A DNA stretch of 64,000 nucleotides from CAIYRG01 sp965247505 (GTDB lineage: Bacteria > Pseudomonadota > Alphaproteobacteria > Micropepsales > Micropepsaceae), in contig OZ252020.1 of the NCBI GenBank assembly GCA_965247505.1, positions 248,001 to 312,000 of the forward strand. The letters run 5' to 3'. Within the stretch, counting starts at the first letter, position 1. Every line of letters starts with the position of its first letter. Below the pieces are notes generated by a model. The model was not told the origin of the DNA. It was given only the letters and a program-made list of their open reading frames with translations, and searched no databases. Positions 24,098-33,922 of the stretch are shown piece after piece. Made by a program: the position numbers and the translations under genes.

Positions 24098-25760
24098 CGC
24101 GGAACGCATTCGTTATCGGGTAGCGCCGGTCGCGGCCGAAATTGCGTGTGGTGAGTTTCACGCCAGGTGGCGCCTGACGGCGCTTATATTCGGCGACGTA
24201 AACCATATGCTCCACACGCTTGACTGTTTCGCGATCATAACCCTTGGCTACAATGTCGTCGGCGCTCATTTCGCCCTCAACGAGGCATTCCAATATACCG
24301 TCGAGAACGTCATAGGGCGGGAGGGAATCCTGATCGGTCTGATCTGCACGAAGCTCGCCCGTCGGTACCCTGGTAATCACATTGTTCGGCATTACTGGTC
24401 CCTTCGGACCCAGAGCGCCTCCGGGGCGATTTTCATTGCGCCATTTTGAAAGCGCATAGACTTGGGTCTTATAGAGATCTTTCAAAACGCTATAGCCGCC
24501 ATTCATATCGCCATAAAGCGTTGCATAGCCCACACTCATTTCTGACTTGTTCCCGGTGGTCACCACCATCGAACCGAATTTGTTGGAGATCGCCATAAGG
24601 ATCACGCCGCGAATGCGGGCTTGAATGTTTTCCTCCGTTGCATCGGCCTCGCGCTCTTCAAAAACCGGCGCCAATATTTCATCGAACACCCGAACAGGCT
24701 CTTCGATGGACACATTTTCATAGGCGACGCCAAGTAGTCGCGCGATCTCCTGACCGTCGCGTAAGCTCTCGTCCGAAGTAAAGCGCGAGGGCATCATCAC
24801 ACAGCGCACTTTCTCCGCGCCCAAAGCGTCCACTGCGACCGCCGCTGTCAACGCCGAATCGACTCCACCCGAAAGACCAATGACAACACCACTAAAGCGG
24901 TTCTTCTCGACATAATCTTTGAGGCCGAGCGTCATCGCGCTGTGGAGGAGCTCGGTATCGCTCTGCTCGCCCGCAATCTCGCCGCTCTCACAGACCCAGC
25001 CTTCAGCCTCGCGCCGCCAGCGCGTCAGCACGATCTGTTCTTCGAAGAAAGGTAATTGAAGCGCAAATTTCCGGTCGGCATTCAATACAAACGACCCACC
25101 ATCGAAGACAAGCTCGTCCTGGCCCCCAATTTGGTTGACATAGACAAGCGGCAAACGGGTTTCAACGACTCGCCCAACCGCGTGGTTGAGCCGCTCGTCG
25201 CGTTTGGAAAGATCAAAGGGCGAGCCATTGGGCACAAGAAGAATTTCCGCACCGGTTTCTGCCTGACACTCGGTGACATCGGCAAGCCATATGTCTTCGC
25301 AAATGGGAACGCCGATACGCAGACCGCGTATGTTCAACGGCCCTTGAAGCGGCCCGCGCGCAAAGACGCGCAGTTCATCGAAGACGCCATAATTGGGCAG
25401 TTCATGCTTGAAGGTTAAATCGGCAACAGCGCCGCCATCGCAATAGGCCACCGCGTTATAGGGCTTGCCGGGCGACTCCCAAGGAACGCCGATAAGGACA
25501 GCGGGGCCGCCGTCGGACGTATCTGCGGCCAGCGCATCGATTGCCGCCTTGGCGCTGTCTCGAAAGGCACGTTTCATAACCAAGTCTTCGGGCGGATAGC
25601 CAGTAATGAACAATTCACTGAACACAATGAGGTCCGCGCCGAGCGCATGGGCTTGCCCCCGCGCGTCACGCGCCAAAGCAAGATTGCCCTCAATATCGCC
25701 GACAATGGGATTGAGCTGAGCAATCACAATTGCGAACTGGTCTGGCGGGGGAGTGCTCAT
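24087..25760 (-). CDS. nadE: Glutamine-dependent NAD+ synthetase
   Basis: The 557-residue protein has an N-terminal nitrilase-type glutaminase domain with its Glu-Lys-Cys triad in VFSELFITGYPPEDL, FKHELPNYGVFDE and GVPICEDIWL. The C-terminal synthetase has the P-loop GLSGGVDSALTAAVAVDALG, followed by NKSEMSVGYATLYGDMNGGY. It amidates deamido-NAD using glutamine and ATP, the last step of NAD biosynthesis. It heads the minus-strand run nadE-gltX-cysS-cimA-rarD. Confidence 0.93.
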   Translation of the reverse strand: MSTPPPDQFAIVIAQLNPIVGDIEGNLALARDARGQAHALGADLIVFSELFITGYPPEDLVMKRAFRDSAKAAIDALAADTSDGGPAVLIGVPWESPGKPYNAVAYCDGGAVADLTFKHELPNYGVFDELRVFARGPLQGPLNIRGLRIGVPICEDIWLADVTECQAETGAEILLVPNGSPFDLSKRDERLNHAVGRVVETRLPLVYVNQIGGQDELVFDGGSFVLNADRKFALQLPFFEEQIVLTRWRREAEGWVCESGEIAGEQSDTELLHSAMTLGLKDYVEKNRFSGVVIGLSGGVDSALTAAVAVDALGAEKVRCVMMPSRFTSDESLRDGQEIARLLGVAYENVSIEEPVRVFDEILAPVFEEREADATEENIQARIRGVILMAISNKFGSMVVTTGNKSEMSVGYATLYGDMNGGYSVLKDLYKTQVYALSKWRNENRPGGALGPKGPVMPNNVITRVPTGELRADQTDQDSLPPYDVLDGILECLVEGEMSADDIVAKGYDRETVKRVEHMVYVAEYKRRQAPPGVKLTTRNFGRDRRYPITNAFRDAR

Positions 25761-26111
25761 AAGCGCTCTTTACCGCTTAGAGCATGATACGGCCAGATTG
25801 AATCAATTCTGTTTGCGGCTCGGCGAGGCGATCCACGAGGAAGGCGGCGAAGCGCGATGTATGCGCATCGGGCAAGCCGTATGACAAAGTGGGCGCCCGC
25901 CGGACGCAAACCCGAAGGGACGGGCGGGTTTGCACAAAATCCTTCGGGCTTTGTCTCGACCATAGTCCCGCTATGCTCCTCGACAAATCCCTCGACCTTG
26001 TCGCAAACCGTCCACGTCAGAATGGTTCAATCTGACCGTTTCATGCTCTGACGCACGGCCAATGAACGGTCAGGGAAAGAAAGCAGGTGCGCGCGGCGCG
26101 GTTGGACTGCT
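25761..26111. other. Gap with one hairpin, no supported gene
   Basis: This 351-base space lies upstream of nadE and downstream of the oxidoreductase gene. GCAAACCCG at 25905-25913 and CGGGTTTGC at 25924-25932 form a 9-bp stem. No T run follows on either strand. The many short frames here look spurious. The nadE promoter should be in this gap. Confidence 0.4.
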
Positions 26112-27086
26112 TTATGCTGAAAGCGGAACGCTGATCGGCGCTTCGACTTTACGTGCCGCCGGAACACCCTGTGCGGCCGCCTCTTCAATGAGAAGCGCCG
26201 TTTCGAGGGCACGGCGCGCTTCTTCGGGGCGCACCAGAGACATTGGACCGCCTTCGACCTCGGTCACAAAAGATGCGATTTCGTCACCCAGCGGATCGGC
26301 AAGTTCAGGAGGCTGTAAAACACGGCTCGTCGTATTGCGGATCAAGCGGGTAAGAAAATCGAATTCGATCACGCCGTCCCCATAAACAAGCCGCATGGAG
26401 CGCTCGCGGGTCTCGGAAACGCGGCTGGCGAAGAGTTTTACTTCGCAGCCATCCTCAAACGATATATTAGCGGTCATTTCATCTGTGAAAGGCCCCGCCA
26501 CGACGCGTCCCGAAGCACGAACATCGTCAATTTCGCCCGGCACCAAGCGATGAATCAAATCGAGATCATGGGTCATCAGATCCATTACCGCGCTGACATC
26601 GGTGCAGCGGCCAGTCCAGGGCCCCGCTCGGACGCATTCGATGCTAAGGGGTGCATCCGAAAATGACAGAAGACCACTATCGGCAAGAACGAAACGCTCC
26701 TGATGGCCCACCGTCAAAACAAGGCCCCTTGCTGCAGCGAGCGCAATAAGCTCTTCCGCTTCTTCCAAATTCGTTGCGATCGGCTTTTCCACCAAGACAT
26801 GCACGCCCGCTTCAAGGAAGCCGCGCACGATTTCGCCATGGGTACTGGCGGGCGAACAAATACTGACCACGTCGACCACGCCTTTTAATTCGCGCCAATC
26901 GGCATGGGTCTTTACGCCATATTTCAGCTCGGCAGCGCTGCGCGCCGTTTCGGACGGATCGGCGACCGCTACAAGGTCAACGCGGTCCAGGGCCCGATAC
27001 TTCGCCATATGCAGGCGACCGAACACGCCCGCGCCGATCACAGCAGTGCGGAGCTTCTCAACTCTGGGGACAATATGGAGGTTCAA
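26112..27086 (-). CDS. Gfo/Idh/MocA-family oxidoreductase
   Basis: The 324-residue protein begins with a Rossmann domain (TAVIGAGVFGRLHMAKYRAL, GxGxxG at about 18-23) and has the family's EKPIATNLEEAEELI motif, with Lys-Pro at about 100. The C-terminal alpha/beta domain carries DLMTHDLDLIHRLV, the usual DxxxHDxD active-site region. These enzymes oxidise or reduce sugars and related polyols with NAD(P). Substrate unknown. It is preceded by a 196-base gap after the DAHP synthase gene. Confidence 0.85.
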   Translation of the reverse strand: MNLHIVPRVEKLRTAVIGAGVFGRLHMAKYRALDRVDLVAVADPSETARSAAELKYGVKTHADWRELKGVVDVVSICSPASTHGEIVRGFLEAGVHVLVEKPIATNLEEAEELIALAAARGLVLTVGHQERFVLADSGLLSFSDAPLSIECVRAGPWTGRCTDVSAVMDLMTHDLDLIHRLVPGEIDDVRASGRVVAGPFTDEMTANISFEDGCEVKLFASRVSETRERSMRLVYGDGVIEFDFLTRLIRNTTSRVLQPPELADPLGDEIASFVTEVEGGPMSLVRPEEARRALETALLIEEAAAQGVPAARKVEAPISVPLSA

Positions 27087-27282
27087 ACCAGATAGGCCTT
27101 TGCTTTGGCGGGTTATGCTTAATTTGTGAATGCGCGTAACCGAGCTCCAATGCCACTCATAAAATGTTTCGCCTTGTTACACACCGAGGAGCTAAGTCAT
27201 TAACATAAATTAACTATTTCGCCTGAGCGAAGGTTTCAGGTGGAAAGAGCGACATATCTACGCTGGCCTTGAGCCCCAAATG

Positions 27283-28668
27283 TTAGGCTGAAGCCGCGCG
27301 CGGTTCCGAAACACGCCCCCGGCGCTCATCGCGTATGCCTTCTGCGATCAGGAAAGCAAGTTCCAAGGCCTGGCTGGCATTTAGACGCGGGTCGCAATGG
27401 GTGTGATAGCGGCTGGAGAGGTCTTCCTCCGAAATCGCTTGGGCACCGCCGAGACATTCGGTCACGTTCTGTCCAGTCATTTCGACATGAACGCCACCGG
27501 CATGGGTGCCCTCGGCGCGGTGCACCTCGAAGAAGGTCTGCGCTTCTTTGAGAACCCGGTCGAAGGGCCGCGTCTTGTAGCCGGTCGACGATTTAATGGT
27601 ATTGCCGTGCATCGGATCGCAGGACCACACAACCTTGCGCCCCTCGCGCGTGACCTTGCGAAGCAGTTTTGGGAAATTCTCACCTACCTTGTCCGCGCCG
27701 AAACGGCAGATCAACGTCAAACGTCCGGGAATGTTTTCCGGGTTCAAGACATCGATCACGCGAAGCAATTCGTCTTCGCCAAGGCTAGGGCCGCATTTCA
27801 ACCCGATGGGATTATTAATGCCACGGCAAAATTCGAGATGCGCGCCTTCCAGCTGACGTGTGCGATCGCCTACCCAAAGCATATGCGCCGAGGTGTCGTA
27901 CCAATCGCCGGAAGTGGAATCGATCCGCGTCAGGGTCTGCTCATAGCGAAGGTGCAGCGCTTCGTGACTGGTGTAAAAGTCCGTCGTCTGCAACTGCGGC
28001 ACTAATTCCGAAGTAATTCCGCAGGCTGCCATGAACGCCAGGGATTCGCTGATCCGCTCGGCAAGCGCGCGGTAACGCTCTCCCGAAGGCGATCCCGAAA
28101 TAAAGCCTAGGGTCCAACGATGCACGTTATGCAAATCGGCATAACCACCGCTCGCGAAGGCACGCAAAAGATTAAGCGTCGCCGCGGCCTGGCCATAGGC
28201 CTGAATCAGCCTTTGCGGATCGGGCTCGCGCACAGCAGCGTCGAACTCGATGCCATTGATATTGTCACCACGATATGAGGGAAGCGTTACCTCATCGCGC
28301 GTCTCGGTATCTTCACTGCGCGGTTTGGAGAACTGGCCGGCAATGCGGCCCACTTTCGCCACCGGCATGGTTCCCGCGAATGTCAGCACGACCGCCATTT
28401 GCAAAAGCACACGGAAAGTGTCGCGGATATTGTCCGCGTGAAATTCGGCGAAGCTCTCCGCGCAATCGCCGCCCTGAAGCAAAAAAGCACGGCCTTCGGC
28501 AACTTCGCCGAGGCTTCCCGTTAATTTGCGTGCTTCGCCGGCAAACACCAGCGGCGGGGCGGTCTTCAAGAGCGCCTCGACGGCTTCCAGCGCATGCGCA
28601 TCCGAATATTCCGGGACTTGGCGGATGGGCTTACTCCGCCAGCTATTTGGGTTCCAGGCCTCAGCCAA
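27283..28668 (-). CDS. Class II 3-deoxy-D-arabino-heptulosonate 7-phosphate synthase
   Basis: The 461-residue protein is the plant-type (class II) DAHP synthase: WRSKPIRQVPEYSD at the start, LLQGGDCAESFAEF (with the metal Cys), VGRIAGQFSKPRS, GDNINGIEFDAAVREPDPQR, DPMHGNTIKSSTGYKTRPFD (metal His) and GVHVEMTGQNVTECLGG (metal Glu). It joins phosphoenolpyruvate and erythrose 4-phosphate as the first step of the shikimate pathway. It is separated by 178 bases from the upstream gor gene. Class II is the usual type in many alphaproteobacteria. Confidence 0.93.
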   Translation of the reverse strand: MAEAWNPNSWRSKPIRQVPEYSDAHALEAVEALLKTAPPLVFAGEARKLTGSLGEVAEGRAFLLQGGDCAESFAEFHADNIRDTFRVLLQMAVVLTFAGTMPVAKVGRIAGQFSKPRSEDTETRDEVTLPSYRGDNINGIEFDAAVREPDPQRLIQAYGQAAATLNLLRAFASGGYADLHNVHRWTLGFISGSPSGERYRALAERISESLAFMAACGITSELVPQLQTTDFYTSHEALHLRYEQTLTRIDSTSGDWYDTSAHMLWVGDRTRQLEGAHLEFCRGINNPIGLKCGPSLGEDELLRVIDVLNPENIPGRLTLICRFGADKVGENFPKLLRKVTREGRKVVWSCDPMHGNTIKSSTGYKTRPFDRVLKEAQTFFEVHRAEGTHAGGVHVEMTGQNVTECLGGAQAISEEDLSSRYHTHCDPRLNASQALELAFLIAEGIRDERRGRVSEPRAASA

Positions 28669-28846
28669 GGAATTCTCCTTTAATCGGGCTCCTTCAGTCG
28701 GGGCCGTGGATATAGGCGATGAACACCGGTTTCGCCAGATATTTCATAGCACTGGGCTTTTATCCTCAAAATACCCACCGGACACAGAATAGCGATGCGT
28801 TTATCGCCCAGAGCTCTAAATAACGCATGTTTTCAGAGCGTTGTAA

Positions 28847-30217
28847 CTAAGGCGCGCGGCTGGCGAATTTGCGCCGCATAGTCACAAGTTCCTCGGCGGT
28901 TGTCGGGTGGACGGCGATGGTGGCGTCGAACTGTGCCTTGGTCGCTCCCATCTTCAGCGCAACGGCAACAAGTTGGACCATCTCGCCCGCTTCCGGACCG
29001 AAAATATGGCAGCCAAGGACCTTGTCGCTGACGCTGTCTACGACCAGCTTCATCAGCGTTTTTTCGTCACGTCCGGTGAGCGCATGCTTTAGGGGCCTAA
29101 AGCTGGTCTTATAAATATCGATTGCGTGGCCGAACTCGAGCGCTTTTTCTTCGCTCATTCCGACCGTGCCAATTTCGGGCTGCGTAAAAACAGCGGTGGC
29201 CACTAATTCATGGTCGGGCGCAGTTGGGTTGTCTTCAAAGACAGTTTTCACGAAACACATGGCCTCATGAATGGCGACGGGCGTTAGTTCCATACGGCCG
29301 GTGACATCACCGATGGCGTAAATATTCTCGACAGAAGTGCGCGAATACTCATCGACAATGACATTGCCATTTACGCCGCATTTGATCCCAATTTCCTGGA
29401 GGCCCAAACCGACGACGTTCGGACGCCGCCCGATGGCCAGGAGCACTTCATCGACGATTAGGTTTTCGCCCGAATGCGTAACGACATGTTTTTGATCGCT
29501 TTTGTGCTGGCAAGAGGCAAACGTCGTATTGAGAATAAGGCGAATGCCTTTTTTTTGCATCGACTCCTGAAGCGCATCGCGGACATCCCCATCGAAACCA
29601 CGCAAGACTTTCGGTCCGCGATAGACAAGCGTTACGTCCGAACCCATGCCGTGAAAAATATGCGCGAACTCCAGCGCGATATACCCACCACCGGCAATAA
29701 CGATCGACTTCGGCAATTTCTCCATTTGAAAAACTTCGGTCGAGGTGAGGCAGCACTCAGCCCCCGCCCCGTCAATCTCGCGCAGTGAATGACCACCAGT
29801 CGCTATCAATATCGTCTTCGCCGTGACGTCGCGATTGGAATTGATGAGATGGACCGTGTGAGCGTCTTTTAAAGTCGCGCGATCGTCGAATATCACTCCG
29901 TCGTGGCGCGAGACGGCTTGGCGGTAAAGGCCTTCCAAACGCGCTATTTCTTTGTCTTTATTGGCGATAAATGTCGGCCAGTCGAAATGGGTTTCGCCAA
30001 GCGTCCAACCATATCCCGCCGCGTCTTCATAGATTTCAGAAAAATGACTGGCATAGACCATAAACTTTTTTGGAACGCAGCCGCGGATTACGCAGGTGCC
30101 GCCAAAGCGGTCATCCTCGGCGATACCCACCCGCGCACCGGTGGCGGCCGCCATGCGTGCCGCGCGCACGCCGCCGGAGCCCGCGCCTATAACAAAAAGA
30201 TCATAATCATAGGACAT
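28847..30217 (-). CDS. gor: Glutathione-disulfide reductase
   Basis: The 456-residue flavoprotein has an FAD Rossmann motif (FVIGAGSGGVRAARMAA), the redox-active disulfide in FGGTCVIRGCVPKK (Cys about 43 and 48), the NAD(P)-binding IVIAGGGYIALEFAHIFHGM, then TLVYRGPKVLRGFD with Arg residues that favour NADPH, and the C-terminal HPTTAEE with the active-site His-Glu pair. It reduces GSSG and keeps the glutathione pool. It starts 11 bases after the rpiA stop, so rpiA and gor are probably one operon, an order common in alphaproteobacteria. An Atm1-type exporter lies elsewhere in the window. Confidence 0.92.
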   Translation of the reverse strand: MSYDYDLFVIGAGSGGVRAARMAAATGARVGIAEDDRFGGTCVIRGCVPKKFMVYASHFSEIYEDAAGYGWTLGETHFDWPTFIANKDKEIARLEGLYRQAVSRHDGVIFDDRATLKDAHTVHLINSNRDVTAKTILIATGGHSLREIDGAGAECCLTSTEVFQMEKLPKSIVIAGGGYIALEFAHIFHGMGSDVTLVYRGPKVLRGFDGDVRDALQESMQKKGIRLILNTTFASCQHKSDQKHVVTHSGENLIVDEVLLAIGRRPNVVGLGLQEIGIKCGVNGNVIVDEYSRTSVENIYAIGDVTGRMELTPVAIHEAMCFVKTVFEDNPTAPDHELVATAVFTQPEIGTVGMSEEKALEFGHAIDIYKTSFRPLKHALTGRDEKTLMKLVVDSVSDKVLGCHIFGPEAGEMVQLVAVALKMGATKAQFDATIAVHPTTAEELVTMRRKFASRAP

Positions 30218-30228
30218 GCGCGCTTAAG

Positions 30229-30963
30229 CTAAGCCTTGTCGAATTTGCGGTTGGTGACGCTCACGCCGTGCGCGCCTGCAATGATCAATGAGGTTGCGAT
30301 ATCGACAAAGAGACCATGCTCGGCAACGCCCGTTATGCAAGACAAACTGTCGGCCAAAGTTTTGGCGTCGGCGATGGCGCCATAGGGACAATCATAGATG
30401 TAGTTGCTGTTGTCGGTTTTGAACGGCGCACCTTTTTGCATGCGTAGTTTTGGGACTAGATTCAAATAGCCAAGCTGTTCGGAGGCAAAAACGATCCGCG
30501 AGGCGGTGGTTCCATGACCAAAGGCAATGACCTCGACGGGCAAATCAAAACCGCCGAGTTTGTGCACCAGCTTAGTTTCGTCGGCAATGACCACCATCTG
30601 GGCTGCCGAATTGGCGACAATTTTCTCTCGCAATAACGCCCCGCCGCCGCCCTTGATGAGATTAAAATCATGGTCGGCCTCATCGGCGCCGTCGACCACG
30701 AGATCGAGCTCACCCAAGCTGTCGAGTTCTTCGATGGCAATACCGAGGGCGCGAGCCTTATCGGCCGTGCGCTGCGAGGTCGGTGTCCCGATAATTTTCA
30801 AGCCGGCCTGGACCTTGGCGGCCAAGAGCTCGAGAAAGGCCTCGGCGGTAGAGCCGGTCCCGAGCCCTATCTTCATACCGTCCTCGACATAATCGAGCGC
30901 GCCAGCCGCGGCGGCACGCTTAAAGGCATCAAGGTCGTTAGGGAGGGTTGGCGGATTTGTCAT
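30229..30963 (-). CDS. rpiA: Ribose-5-phosphate isomerase A
   Basis: A 244-residue protein from MTNPPTLPNDLDAFKRAAAA. It contains GLGTGSTAEAFLELLA (phosphate-binding), DGADEADHDFNLIKGGGGAL with the catalytic Asp and Lys region, and the EKIVANSA stretch. It interconverts ribose 5-phosphate and ribulose 5-phosphate. I choose the ATG at 30963; the frame is open further upstream to 31020 but that extension overlaps nothing conserved. It is followed closely by gor. Confidence 0.92.
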   Translation of the reverse strand: MTNPPTLPNDLDAFKRAAAAGALDYVEDGMKIGLGTGSTAEAFLELLAAKVQAGLKIIGTPTSQRTADKARALGIAIEELDSLGELDLVVDGADEADHDFNLIKGGGGALLREKIVANSAAQMVVIADETKLVHKLGGFDLPVEVIAFGHGTTASRIVFASEQLGYLNLVPKLRMQKGAPFKTDNSNYIYDCPYGAIADAKTLADSLSCITGVAEHGLFVDIATSLIIAGAHGVSVTNRKFDKA

Positions 30964-31022
30964 GCCGATATCTATACGGGACGAGCGCGTGCTGTCTAAT
31001 CCAATAGCGCGCTCACCCAATA

Positions 31023-31751
31023 TCAGGGCTTTACGGCCATACGCCCGGTATAGTCGGTATAGTGGAAGAACGGACGGCTCTGCCCCTCGAAATACTCGTC
31101 AACGGCTTTGCGGGCCCCACCCCAATGGCCGTAATCGTCAACGATCAAAATGCCACCCGGTTGAAGACGCGGCCAGAAAGTTTCGAGCTCCAACTTTGTC
31201 GATTCGTACCAATCGGTGTCGAGCCGCAATACCGAAACATTGTTCGGCAAATTATCTTCGTTCATTAGAGTCTCGAGTACGTCGCCCTCAATCATACGGA
31301 CATAGTCGCTTAAGGGGCCGACTTCGCGGAAATTGCGTTGTACATCGCCGAGCGAGGCGTAGCACCAATCGTTTTTCGCGTCTTTCCTCTCGCGCGCATA
31401 TCGCGCGCTTGCCTGCTCGCCGGTGATCGTTTCGATATCGTGCATCGTCGGTTCGGTCATGCCAGCGAATGTATCGTAGAGGTAAATCTTGGCAGGTTTG
31501 CAAAGGCGCGAGAAAATATCTGCCGCGATCATCCCGTTGCCGCCGCGCCAAACACCGCATTCGACGAAATCGCCCTCGATATCGTTTCGTGCAACATGGC
31601 GGCAGGCCATGAGCGTTGCGAACAAACGCTCACGCCCGACCATAGAGAGTTTCTTATCGATGACGTGTTGGACGATTTCTTTATCGTCCTCGTCGAATTC
31701 GACCGGAAATTCTGGGGGCTTACCGCCCCGACCCCATTTCAGACCAAGCAT
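31023..31751 (-). CDS. TylF/macrocin O-methyltransferase family protein
   Basis: The 242-residue SAM-dependent methyltransferase has DIEGDFVECGVWRGGNGMIA (motif I region), KIYLYDTFAGMTEPT, VSVLRLDTDWYESTKLELE and GGILIVDDYGHWGGARKAVD, all typical of the TylF family, where the Asp residues bind a metal. Members methylate sugars or other hydroxyls in surface glycans and secondary metabolites. No glycan gene cluster is adjacent, so the substrate is open. It lies 59 bases upstream of rpiA's start. Confidence 0.85.
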   Translation of the reverse strand: MLGLKWGRGGKPPEFPVEFDEDDKEIVQHVIDKKLSMVGRERLFATLMACRHVARNDIEGDFVECGVWRGGNGMIAADIFSRLCKPAKIYLYDTFAGMTEPTMHDIETITGEQASARYARERKDAKNDWCYASLGDVQRNFREVGPLSDYVRMIEGDVLETLMNEDNLPNNVSVLRLDTDWYESTKLELETFWPRLQPGGILIVDDYGHWGGARKAVDEYFEGQSRPFFHYTDYTGRMAVKP

Positions 31752-31840
31752 ATGCTGATATCTGCCTGCAGTTTGTCCGCCCGTGTCTATTTCACAGTGA
31801 CGGATAAATTTCCAATTTCAAGTATCGCGACACGCAATTC

Positions 31841-32044
31841 TCACAACAGTCCAAATCTTGTCACGTCTTGGTACAAAAAATAGAGAAGTATCCCTGTCAA
31901 AACCACGAAAGTTGCGCGACCAACTAACTTGCCAACTCTTTGATTGACCAGTTTTGACAATATCTTTTCGGCAAGAATGCCAATCCCATACGCCAGTAAG
32001 CAGCACACCAGAACGAATATGATTGCCATAAGCAAGCCCATCAC
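31841..32044 (-). CDS. Small two-helix membrane protein
   Basis: Sixty-seven residues with two hydrophobic segments, LLMAIIFVLVCCLLAYGIG and FVVLTGILLYFLYQDV, separated by a short basic loop (KLVNQRVGKLVGR). No family is recognised. It lies 48 bases downstream of glmS in the same orientation and could be its last co-transcribed gene. Confidence 0.5.
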   Translation of the reverse strand: MMGLLMAIIFVLVCCLLAYGIGILAEKILSKLVNQRVGKLVGRATFVVLTGILLYFLYQDVTRFGLL

Positions 32045-32092
32045 GGCGCCATCCAGTCCAGTTTCAGAACCCGTTTCGCGAACGGTTCGAGT

Positions 32093-33919
32093 CTATTCCA
32101 CGGTAATGGATTTGGCGAGGTTGCGTGGCTGATCCACATCGGTGCCTTTGGCCACAGCCGTATGATAGGCGAGCAATTGCACCGGCAGGGCATAAACCAA
32201 GGGCACGAGCAGGGCATCAACTTCGGGTACTTCGATATGCTCCCAAACGCCGTCGCCGGCGCGCTTCTTGCCTTGGGCATCGGAAATGAGAAGCACCTTG
32301 CCGCCGCGCGCCATCACTTCGTGCATATTGGAAATAGTTTTTTCGAACAGATTGTCGCAGGGCGCGATCACAATAACAGGAACGTCTTCGTCGATAAGCG
32401 CGATGGGACCATGCTTCATCTCGCCGGCGGCATAGCCTTCGGCGTGAATATAGGAAACTTCCTTCAATTTCAGAGCGCCCTCAAGCGCCAGCGGATAGCT
32501 AACGCCGCGCCCGAAATAGAGCACATCACGCGCCTTAGCGACTTCATGGCCTAATGCTTCAATGCGTGCATCTTGAGCCAACAGATCGACCATATGACGC
32601 GGGGTTTCCAATAAAAGCTCCGTGAGGCGCTTTTCGTCGTCCAAATTGAGTGCGCCGCGCGCCCGACCGGCGCCAATGGCAAGCGCAGCCAATACGGAAA
32701 GCTGGCAGGTAAACGCCTTGGTAGAGGCAACGCCGATTTCGGGCCCGGCATAGGTTGGCAGCACGATTTCGGATTCGCGCGCGATGGAGCTATCGGCAAC
32801 ATTGACGATCGCGGCGATACGCTGTTTCGCTTTTTTCGCGTCTCGAAGTGCGGCAAGTGTGTCCGCTGTTTCACCCGATTGCGAAACATAGAGAGCAGCC
32901 CCGCCCTTAGGGTAAATCGGATCGCGATAGCGAAGCTCGGAGGCGATATCGGCTTCGACCGGCAGTTTCGCCAATTGCTCGAACCAATATTTTCCTATGA
33001 GCCCAGCGTAATATGCGGTTCCGCAGGCCGATATTGTCAGACGGGGCGCGTCGGCAAGCAATTTCGTTGCCTCAGCCGGTAGATGCACACAAGGCCCAGC
33101 GGCGTCGAGATATCGCGACAGCGTATGACCAACGACTTCAGGCTGTTCGTGGATTTCCTTCGCCATGAAATGGCGTCGTCCACCCTTGTCGACCATGACC
33201 GAGGCTTGAGTGACGATTGAGATCCCGCGTTTTGCCGGCCGATCGTCGGCATCGAAGATTTCGACATCTGCCTCGCGGACTATGACCACGTCGCCATCTT
33301 CGAGATAGGCGATACGAGAGGTGAAAGGCGCCAGCGAAAACGCGTCGGAGCCGAGATAAGCCTCGTTCTCACCGTAACCGATTGCAAGAGGACTGCCGCG
33401 GCGGGCGCCAACCAAAAAAGATTCCTCACCTTTGAAAATCATCACCAGTGCAAACGCGCCGGTGAGCCGGCGGGTGGCTGTTTTGGCAGCTTGCGCCGGC
33501 GTCATGCCCTGATCGAGATAATGGGTGACCAAATGCACCGCTGTTTCGGTGTCGGTTTCGGATTCGAAACTATGTCCGGCGGCGCGTAATTCTTCGCGCA
33601 GCTCGCGGAAATTTTCGATAATTCCATTGTGGACCAGCGCCACGCGCGGTGAGGCATGGGGATGGGCGTTGAGCTCGGTCGGCGCTCCATGCGTTGCCCA
33701 GCGGGTATGGCCGATTCCGGTGATGCCACCCAAAGGTTCTGCGGCAAGAAGAGTGGAAAGCCTATCTAGCTTTCCCGCCGAGCGGCGACGTTCAATTTGC
33801 CCGTCTACAAGTGTCGCAATGCCGGCGGAATCATAGCCACGATATTCAAGACGCTTCAGCGCGCCCAATATCTGCCCTGCGACCTCTTTTCGTCCAGCAA
33901 TACCGATGATCCCACACAT
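32093..33919 (-). CDS. glmS: Glutamine-fructose-6-phosphate aminotransferase (isomerizing)
   Basis: The 608-residue protein starts MCGIIGIAGRKEVAGQILGA, with Cys2 as the glutaminase nucleophile, and has GIGHTRWATHGAPTELNAHP. The second half contains two SIS domains (ISACGTAYYAG, YVSQSGETADTLAALRDAK, TKAFTCQLSVLAALA) and ends with the conserved DQPRNLAKSITVE. It makes glucosamine 6-phosphate for cell-wall and lipopolysaccharide synthesis. It starts three bases after the glmU stop, so both form an operon for UDP-GlcNAc. Confidence 0.95.
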   Translation of the reverse strand: MCGIIGIAGRKEVAGQILGALKRLEYRGYDSAGIATLVDGQIERRRSAGKLDRLSTLLAAEPLGGITGIGHTRWATHGAPTELNAHPHASPRVALVHNGIIENFRELREELRAAGHSFESETDTETAVHLVTHYLDQGMTPAQAAKTATRRLTGAFALVMIFKGEESFLVGARRGSPLAIGYGENEAYLGSDAFSLAPFTSRIAYLEDGDVVIVREADVEIFDADDRPAKRGISIVTQASVMVDKGGRRHFMAKEIHEQPEVVGHTLSRYLDAAGPCVHLPAEATKLLADAPRLTISACGTAYYAGLIGKYWFEQLAKLPVEADIASELRYRDPIYPKGGAALYVSQSGETADTLAALRDAKKAKQRIAAIVNVADSSIARESEIVLPTYAGPEIGVASTKAFTCQLSVLAALAIGAGRARGALNLDDEKRLTELLLETPRHMVDLLAQDARIEALGHEVAKARDVLYFGRGVSYPLALEGALKLKEVSYIHAEGYAAGEMKHGPIALIDEDVPVIVIAPCDNLFEKTISNMHEVMARGGKVLLISDAQGKKRAGDGVWEHIEVPEVDALLVPLVYALPVQLLAYHTAVAKGTDVDQPRNLAKSITVE

Positions 33920-33922
33920 GGA